The position numbers and the translations under genes were made by a program. A DNA stretch of 60,000 nt from Phoronis australis (lineage: Eukaryota; Phoronida; Phoronidae): positions 831,766 to 891,765 of the forward strand of contig NMRA01000034.1 of NCBI GenBank assembly GCA_002633005.1. Direction: 5' to 3'. Shown here piece by piece: positions 12,101-21,100 of this stretch. The notes below the pieces were generated by a model that was not told where the DNA came from, did not search any database, and saw nothing but the letters and a program-made list of their open reading frames with translations. Within the stretch, counting starts at the first letter, position 1. Every line of letters begins with the position of its first letter.

Positions 12101-15100
12101 GGCATGAAAGCATTGATAGCAGGAGCGAACTGAAATTTGTATCATTTTCGTAGCATATTTGTATCAGATCAGTCATTTTCTTATATTGACTTTTGAAAAA
12201 ATCCTTCACTCATGCCACAACATACTGAAGTATGTCAAACTTGAACGTTTGGTCTCTAGACTGGTAAACAGTATTCTGGGATTCATTTTCCTTTTGTTTG
12301 TATCCAGTTGTCAACAGAACTGAAATATTTTGTTGTTTATGACACGTGTCTCATGTGATGACTTCAGGGCAGTCACTCAGAGGGGAACGCCCGCTGCACC
12401 AACGAGACTAGTACACGGCTGGTCTGCGACATGGGTAACCCATTCGATAACAACACGGTAGCCTTCCTTCATCTCCCGTTTGCTGTGCCAGAGACGGTCA
12501 GAACTATGCTCAGCGTCGACATGTATGCACATACGTAAGTATTATATTCTGACATCACCCTTTCATTAGGACAGAACCCAAAACTGGACTAAGACTTCCA
12601 TTCATTATTTTATTATGCGCCCACATGTATATGTGGTAGCGTATTGTTGTCACTTTTGTCCGGGTGTCGTTCGGGTCTCCGCTTGACATCTTAAAAACCC
12701 CTGGTCGGATTTTGATAAAATTTGGCACAAGATTGTGGAGCATCACTAGAAGGGTTCATGTTACTGTTCAATCTGCCCCGCCTCGAGGTCGGGGGGGGGC
12801 TGATTTTTCTGTATTTTTGGGAGAACAGCGTTTCTAGATGATATCTAGAGAATGTTTTGACAGATTCCAATGAAACTTGACACAAGGTGTGTAATATCAA
12901 TGTTGCGGCACGATTGAATTTGCGGGTGGATTCGACCACTGCGGCGCCTCCCAGTGGCCATTTTGTTCTTGACGAGGGGCTTTTCAAGAATTAGTGTTGT
13001 TGTGGGGAGAAGAGTGTTTCCGGACAATATCTAGAGAACCGATGTGCAGAATACATTTAAACTTAACACAAAGGTATATTATAGATTGTGCCAGCATCAT
13101 TTTATATTCAGTCGGATTCAACTGCTGCAGTGCCTCCTAGTGGCCATTTTGTGTGAGAACATTTGCGGATATTATCTAAAGAATGGGTTGATGGATTTTA
13201 ATGCGACTTGGCACAAAGGTGTGTGATATTAATCCACCTGGATCATTAAATTTTCAGGCGGATTTGAATACTGTAGCACCTCCTAGTGGCCATTTTGTTA
13301 TCGATAAAGAGCATGTCGGAGCATATCTAGAAAACTGATTGACGAATTTCATTGAAACGTGACACAGAGATATATGATGAGATGGCTCCATTTGATTATC
13401 TACCAGATTTGACTACTGTAGTGCCTCCTAGTGGTCATTTTGTATGGAAACATTTCCAAATGATATGAGAGAACAGATCAACAGATTTCAATGAAACTTG
13501 ACTCAGCGGTATATGATGACAGCGCACCGGCAGCATTTGATTTTCAGGCTGATTCGACCACTGCAGCACCTCTTAGTGGCCCTTGGAAACATATTGGCAC
13601 TCAGTGGACGCATGTCTTGTTAATCATATGCTTTCAACATCTCAAATTAAGTTTTCAACTGCTGTTGATTGATATTTTGCAATACCAAGTTTCTTGTTTT
13701 TGAAAGGATCCAAACAAGTCATAATCCTTTTTCAAGTTGAAATAAAGTTACTTTGTTTTTGTGTTAGTGTCCTGTGGCCCACAGCCCTTGGTTTCCCAAC
13801 GTTAAGGCACATGCCCTTCAATCTGAATACACAGTTGTAAACAGGATTACCTTACATAAAAAATATAGCCGCTTAATTATGACAAAACTACAAGTTAACA
13901 ACCAAGACGGGCATTCTTTACAAAATAAAACTATCCTGTGGTACCCAAATTGGTTTTATTTTTCGTTTTGTGGTAAATCTATCATATATGGTACACTAGA
14001 CTAAAATGATATTGTAGTGTTCTAATTTGTCATTCATTGAGCCCATTATGTTACTGACTAATAAAAATTCTATTTTCTCCACATAAGAAAAGTTTAAGAT
14101 CATTCTAGTCTATTATAACTGTGTGTTGTTAGGGTGGTGTTTAGATGTCATAAAACAACGTTTGCTTGTTCATACATTATTTGAAAAAGGGTTATCAACC
14201 TTTGAAAAATGGAAAAATTATCATTTTGGCAATTATTATTTTTGTATGATATAGATGAAGACTTGTCGTAATTATCTTGATTTTTTGGAAGTAGCAATCG
14301 AGTCATTCAAATTGCTTGTTGTATAGCGATGATGAAGATCCAATATGGAACTTCAAATAATTAACTACATCTTGGTTTGTCCCATTTTCTACAGGACAAG
14401 TGAAGAGCCCAACATGGACAACAACAATGCAACAGTCAAGATGAGGGTGATTGTGAGAGCGGATATGTTAATTAGCGGGTATGTTTAACCATATTATTAT
14501 GTCTGCCATCGTCAAAAGTAATCAGGAAAATGAAACCTAATACCTCCATCATGACCGAGTGCTAGATGAATTGACAGTCATAGTACTAATAGTTATCAAA
14601 AAGCAAAAATGTTAATTTTATGGTCAAAGTAAGAGCAGAAACGCAGCGAGAAATATGACGAAAAAGAATACCAAATCGTTGCATAATTTTTCTGAAATGT
14701 TAACTTCTAGATTTCGACAAATTTTGACAAGAGGAAATATTGTCAACATTGTTTTGAAAACTTTGTGAGCTGTCTGTCATGGCTGGGAATTTTTGGGGAA
14801 AGTTAGTCGGAATGTTTGTAGCATTGTTAATCGTAACAAGATTTTGTAGGAACTTTGTATCCTGATGGGGGAATGGTATGTATTTTGTCCACTTTATGTT
14901 GGCATATACTATACTTCAGGTAAAGGTGTCCCATCTAAATACCAAATTATTGTCAGCCTGATATTGTTAACTTAGTTTACGCTTGCAGTGCCTCAGAGCC
15001 TGAGCAGGTGATCTACAAGGGCGAGGTGAGAGGCGAGAGTTCCATACAATTCGAGGACGAAATCGGAGACGCTGTCATGCATACTTACGTGGTACGTCAT

Positions 15101-18100
15101 GGGTGGTGTGTGGGCGGGCATGTTAGAGATCATTATTTTCTGTAGTTTAAGCTCATGATAACACAATGGTTCTGTCAATTTCATCTTATGTTGTAGCTTA
15201 ATTCAGCATGAAAGTTAATTTTTAATGAATAAAAAATTAGAACTTAAAAGTTCACTTGTTATGATTTCATACTGCAAAATGGAATATTATAGTGGTTCTT
15301 CAATTAAGAACATGGTATGACACATCTAAAATTTTGTTTCATCAAATTCTCAACATAAATGAATAGGCAAAAAACTTGTCATTATCACCTCAATTTGTTG
15401 TGAATAGCTGTTAGTAACAAACGGACACTGGTTCAATTACGCATTTTGTCATTCTTAGTTGGCCAAAAATGAAAACTGAATTTGGACTTTTACTCTCATC
15501 AAATCCGTCTCATAGTATTCCTTACCCTGGTAGGATTCCATTTCCAGTTTGTTGGTAATTCAGATAGAATCCTATCACAGAAAGAAATATATTAATGAGT
15601 CTGGTTTTGGGAGAGTAAAAGGCCTTATTCCATTACGGTTTTTAGTTTTCTAAACAGAGAGAAAGGCAGCTTTAAGTAATGCAACGAGAGTTTTTGAAGT
15701 ATACGTGATTATGAACAGTCTATTTTGTCCATATTTGAATTTTAAGTAATCTTGACCTGCAATGAAAAATTGTATTAAAAATCACCAGCGACAGGTTGAC
15801 TGTTGATGTTGACATCATCCCCAATTCATTTTTGTTATAGATCACTAATGGAGGTCCAGGAACTGTGGCGCAGTCAAAGGTGGAGATCCAATGGCCATAC
15901 CAGGTAGAGAACAAGAGGGACCAGGGCAAGCACCTGCTGTACATGACCCATGTACCCGAGCTGGAGGGGCCGGGTCAGTGTGAAATCGACTCCAAGTGGG
16001 TCAATCCTCTTGACATTGAGGTAGGTGGACTTGATACCATGTGAGGTGTTGGTTATCAACTGGTATGTGTTACTGAAGATTTCCGTGTATAATGCTGGCT
16101 GAGTATAAGCTCAAGGGGTGGGGCATAAAGAAGGCAAAAATTTTAAATACGCCAACATCGCATATTGAGTGAGAATTCAACAATTCTGTGTATGGTGGAG
16201 TACTCCAGTCTTGGAAGAACTGTATTTTGTGTTTCGTATATATTAGTCAAATGGTTGTCACTGAAGAGAATGTACCAGGATTAATATATGCGCTAGCATT
16301 TTGTTTGGCAACTTGGTAAAGATCCCAAGTCGCCAGATCTGTTCCCATTTGGTGACCTGGTAACTTTGCCAGGTCGTATTTGGCAAGTTGATGATGCGCT
16401 AAGCGTCGAGCTCTTCGATATAATACGAATATTCAGCAATGCCAGATGTGCACCTGGGCTTACACACAGAAATCTCTAGTAGTACGGCCATTGCATGTCA
16501 AGTGTAACTAGTTTTGGATCAACCATAATGATAGCTTTACTCATATAAAGCTATGCCATGCCCACTCGCTTGAAGAGGCACATTTCACCACGTGGTTTGT
16601 AGAGTTGCTGCAAACGTTTGAAGTTGACAAGAAGTGGAAAACATTTTTTCACTCATCTGCAATAAAAATTGCCCATTTGTCGTCTTGAAAAAAATCCCGT
16701 CTAGTTTCCTATTGACCTTCTTACAGATGACAAAAATGGATGGGTGTACATCCCATGTCACAGATATAACTATCTGTCCACTTTTTGTTGTTGCTATCAT
16801 TTACCTCGTATCAATTATAACATAAGGACCTGTCTTCTTGAAACACAGCTAGAATTTAGTGGTCTCTGTACAGATAGTATGTCTATATGTCAACCGGTGG
16901 CGCTACTCATTATGATCACTGTTCCTTAATTCTCTGTGAATAACACGTTTTGTTATCTGTAAAAAGGTCAATGTTCGTTAAGACCCGCCGTCATCATCTC
17001 TTTCTTTGATGACTTAAATCATATAGTTGTTCCGTCACACCTGACTCCCTTAACTGCTAACCACAGCGCCCCCTAACACTTGCCTGACACATCATGTTTC
17101 CACTGCCCATATCAACAGGTGGCTCGAGTTCCAGACAGATTAGAGGTATCTCCCAACGTAAGTTAATTAATGTTGAATGTCGTTATTGTTGATTGAATGT
17201 AATTAGTAATCAGTTGTTACTGTTTTTTATGCCCGATGTTATGTGCAATCAAATTTTTAACATCTCTGTATAATTGTAAGGAAAATTTGTATTTTGGGGA
17301 GTTTTGTAACTATACAGACTTTGTTGGTAATAATTGTACTTCCTGCATGTGTTTCTTGTTGTAATTGTTGAAAAATTGTTCACAATTTTTGAATTGTTGT
17401 TTTTCAAAAACACGACATGATAACATACACTCCCAAAATAACAATTTTTCTTATTCGTTGGTAATGTCAAATAATTTGAATGACAGAGAACATATACGTA
17501 CAGCACGAAAATGTGACACTAAATATACTGATTGTGAATGGCATTTTTGTCACGGACAGTCTTGACTATCATCTCTACTGTCGCACTTCCTGTCTTGTCT
17601 CTGTTTCACATCTCCTGTAGTAGAGTAGTTACAAGCATATAGAGCTTTTAGTTTGTAAGTAGGTGTTACGTGTGGTGCTTGGCGTACAAAGCTGCTGTGT
17701 ACCTTCCGGCTGTCAAAAATGACTTGATAAAATCTGCTTATCGTATATTCAGGGTGTTCCATCGAAACAGGAACCCCTGTGTAAAACAGATATCGGAGTC
17801 AAAAACAGACTCCCCCACAATACCATGCTGCCCAAAAAACGTGCACTCAGACCTTTAAAAGAGGAATCCCCGGGGGATCGGACAGGAAACCTGGAAATTT
17901 TTTTTTTTGGTCCCAGGTTTCTTGTCTGATCTCCGAGATTCCTGTTTCAAAATTAGGGGTTTGTGTTTTTTCACGTTTGGCAGCTGTTTTGAAGGTGCGG
18001 GAGTCTGTTTTCGAATCTGGGCCATCTGTTTTAGACTGGCATTCCTGTAATCTGACTTATTAAGGAACAGGCTGATAACATGCAGTTTTATAATAGTTTG

Positions 18101-21100
18101 TGGCCTAAGTTGTCACTTGTTGTTGACAGAGGGCAAGTACGCACATGCTTTTATCTTTCACATGACAACATGAAGTGTGTGTTGTATCGTATACTCTGCA
18201 AACTGCGAGTTGTTTGTTGTGATGAGTGGTGTAAACGTCTTGCTTCATGAAAGGCTGCACATATTGTTGCATCCCGTGAGCGCACTCTTGCAACATATTG
18301 TCTCCTCGGGAATCCAATTCTTTTCTCTGTGAATGTATATAGCCTTCATAGCCTGTTTCATAATATTCATAATTCTCCAAATTTTGATCTTGTACATGTT
18401 AATTGTCTGGATTAACTCCTGCTTTGCTCCGAACACTCAACTCGGAACTACCAAATATGTTCTGCACTTTAAAATGCCATACATTCAACCCCAATACAGC
18501 ATAGGCCATTGCGAGTACCTATATGTATAAACAATTTGTGCTCCCAAAGCACCTAAATCCATTTTTCTTACAATCTTTGCATTGTCTATATTGCACCTGG
18601 GTTACTTGACCATATTGCCTAAAATCTCTGATGTAAATCATCACCGTGGGTGCACGCCCTGAGGTAAATGCCTCTACCAGCGATTTAATGAGAACAGTGT
18701 TTTTAAACTCCTTTACTCAGCAAACACTCCCCTGTGAGTTTTGAGCTTCACAGCTTGAACACCCTGGGTGTCTAGCTAGGACAGAGTTTGGCACACACGT
18801 GCACAAACTTTCATACTGCTTATTTTGTGTACGGCATACAAAAGATTGTTCTTTTGAACGCTCGCATATCAATATATACCAGTCGCACGTTTTCAAGTGT
18901 TGTGCATTCACTGTTTGTAAGAATTCCACTCAGTATGCACTTGCTTCTAACACGTTACTACCTGTGGCAATAGTCACTGAAGCATTGTTTGTAAATTACA
19001 ATCCCAGCTGCTTACCTGCTGTGCCCACTTAAAAAAAGCGGCTTTGGATCCTGGGTCAGCTGTGCAAACTATTTCAAGGTAATGTTGTTAGTCGAGATAA
19101 TATATACTGAATTTTATGATGCTCCTCTGTTAGCTGGAAATCAGTTTTGCAAAATCAGAGCTGCAGATTTAGGGAAGGAGGGACGGTGGGGGGGAGAGAA
19201 CAGGGAGGCAGGGAATGGAAGAGCACGTTTTTGGGATGGCCGTGTCCAATTCTCGTTGAAAATTGTTCCAGATGCTTCTTAGTTCTCTGTTACTGTCAGA
19301 CTAACTGAACTGCATCATATGTAAACTAATATTGTCGCATCAGTAATAATAATGCTTGTTGAAAGAACGTAATAACTCATTTTTTCATTATTCCTATGTA
19401 GGCATTTAGTGCCATTATTGATCAGCAGGTGGTCATTTCTGTGTTGCTTTATTGTCTCAATGTACTGGGTCATCTTTCACCGCTACTAGCACAATACAAG
19501 CACGCTACCAGCATTTTCTGTCGATGGATTTCTTTCCATGAGAAAATAGCTAATATCAAGAAAGTGACATAAAATATACCATGATATTAAACACCAAAAA
19601 CACCAGGTGGCAAGACCAGCTCGTCCACATGTCTGCTCACCAAGAACTGCCAAATAAAATTTCGTGAGTCGGCTAAAAATAGTTTGGCAAAGAGCCAATT
19701 CATGAGTAAAAGAAGCAGATGAAATAATTTAATGTGAAGTTAGACAAGACACTGCTTTTGATGCTCGATATTCCGAGGTAATGCCATGCTTAAGTTAGTG
19801 AAGCCCCCCCGCAAAAATATATCTTACAAGGTAATGTTGCTCGTTGCCTAGGTTATGGGCTTATTCTAGTCTTGCTGACCCTCTTTGGTGCAGGCATATG
19901 GTAAGCGGTATGTAAACAAAGCACATTACCTTTCTCTCTGTCATCAAAGCTAAAGGTGAAAGTGCTGGCTGACTTGATTGATTTACTGGCACATTGCTGC
20001 ACACTTAAGCACGTGTTTTAAAACTCGTAAATTTTCAACTCCATTTATAATTTCTCAATTAAGATTTAAAAAAAAAAAAAAATTTGCAGCGACGCATCAC
20101 AAAATGGTTGAAGAACACTAAATTCTACTAAATGCTCAAGTACCAACACATATCGATAGTAAACGGATTGAGTACATATAATACAAAAATGCAATATGTA
20201 TACAATGAAAACATACAATAGAAATCATCGAATGTGTATACAACAAGTACACACAATATAATACAATACAATACAATATAATACAATACAAAGAATATCA
20301 TATGTATAACATGAGTTTACAACACGGAATTGAATGATGTACAATACAAGTAATACTATGTGAATGAGTGTGAATGCAATTCATACGATACATAGAGTAG
20401 GCCTACAATCAATATTTATACAATGGGTACATACAATATAAAACCAAAGGAACAGGAGACTTACTCCACTATCTAATAGTTTGGTCTGGTGGTACTTGAA
20501 ACTGTGATCTTTAGATTGAAAGCTGCATCCTCTATTCAGTTATTTAATGACATTTTGTTATTGGGTCCTGCACTATCTTAGTGCACAATCACGCAAATTT
20601 TTTAGTTTATTCAACCATTTTTTTGAAACGGAGGACATCATTTTGTTCAAGAAAGTTTGCTGCCAAACCATTCTGATTTTTGCCTAGCTATGAAAATTTA
20701 GGACTCAGACTAATGACCCAGTTTGGGGAAGATCTGTGCAAAGCAGGAAGGAGTATGGGACATTGCCAGTTTTTGCGTTACCGACACTTGTTCTGACGAT
20801 GTCTGGTGTCCATGGCAACAGTGTTGTGGGAGGAAATTGACATCGAATAAAATTGGTTTGTTCTTGTTTTAGCTGCGTCCTACAAACGAGTCTGAAGAGA
20901 AAATCAAATACACACCAACAAGGCGAAGAAAGCGAGAAGTCGTCGTTACGGCAGAAGAGGTCAGGGCGGCGGACGGAACCATAGAGAAGGTTGTCAGAAT
21001 GGTGGGTAGTGATTTTAGCAACTGCTGTTTAATTATCAGGATCACGTCTATTTTGGCGATGGTTGCGCCATCTTCAGTGTATCATTTCAGTGTGTTTTAT

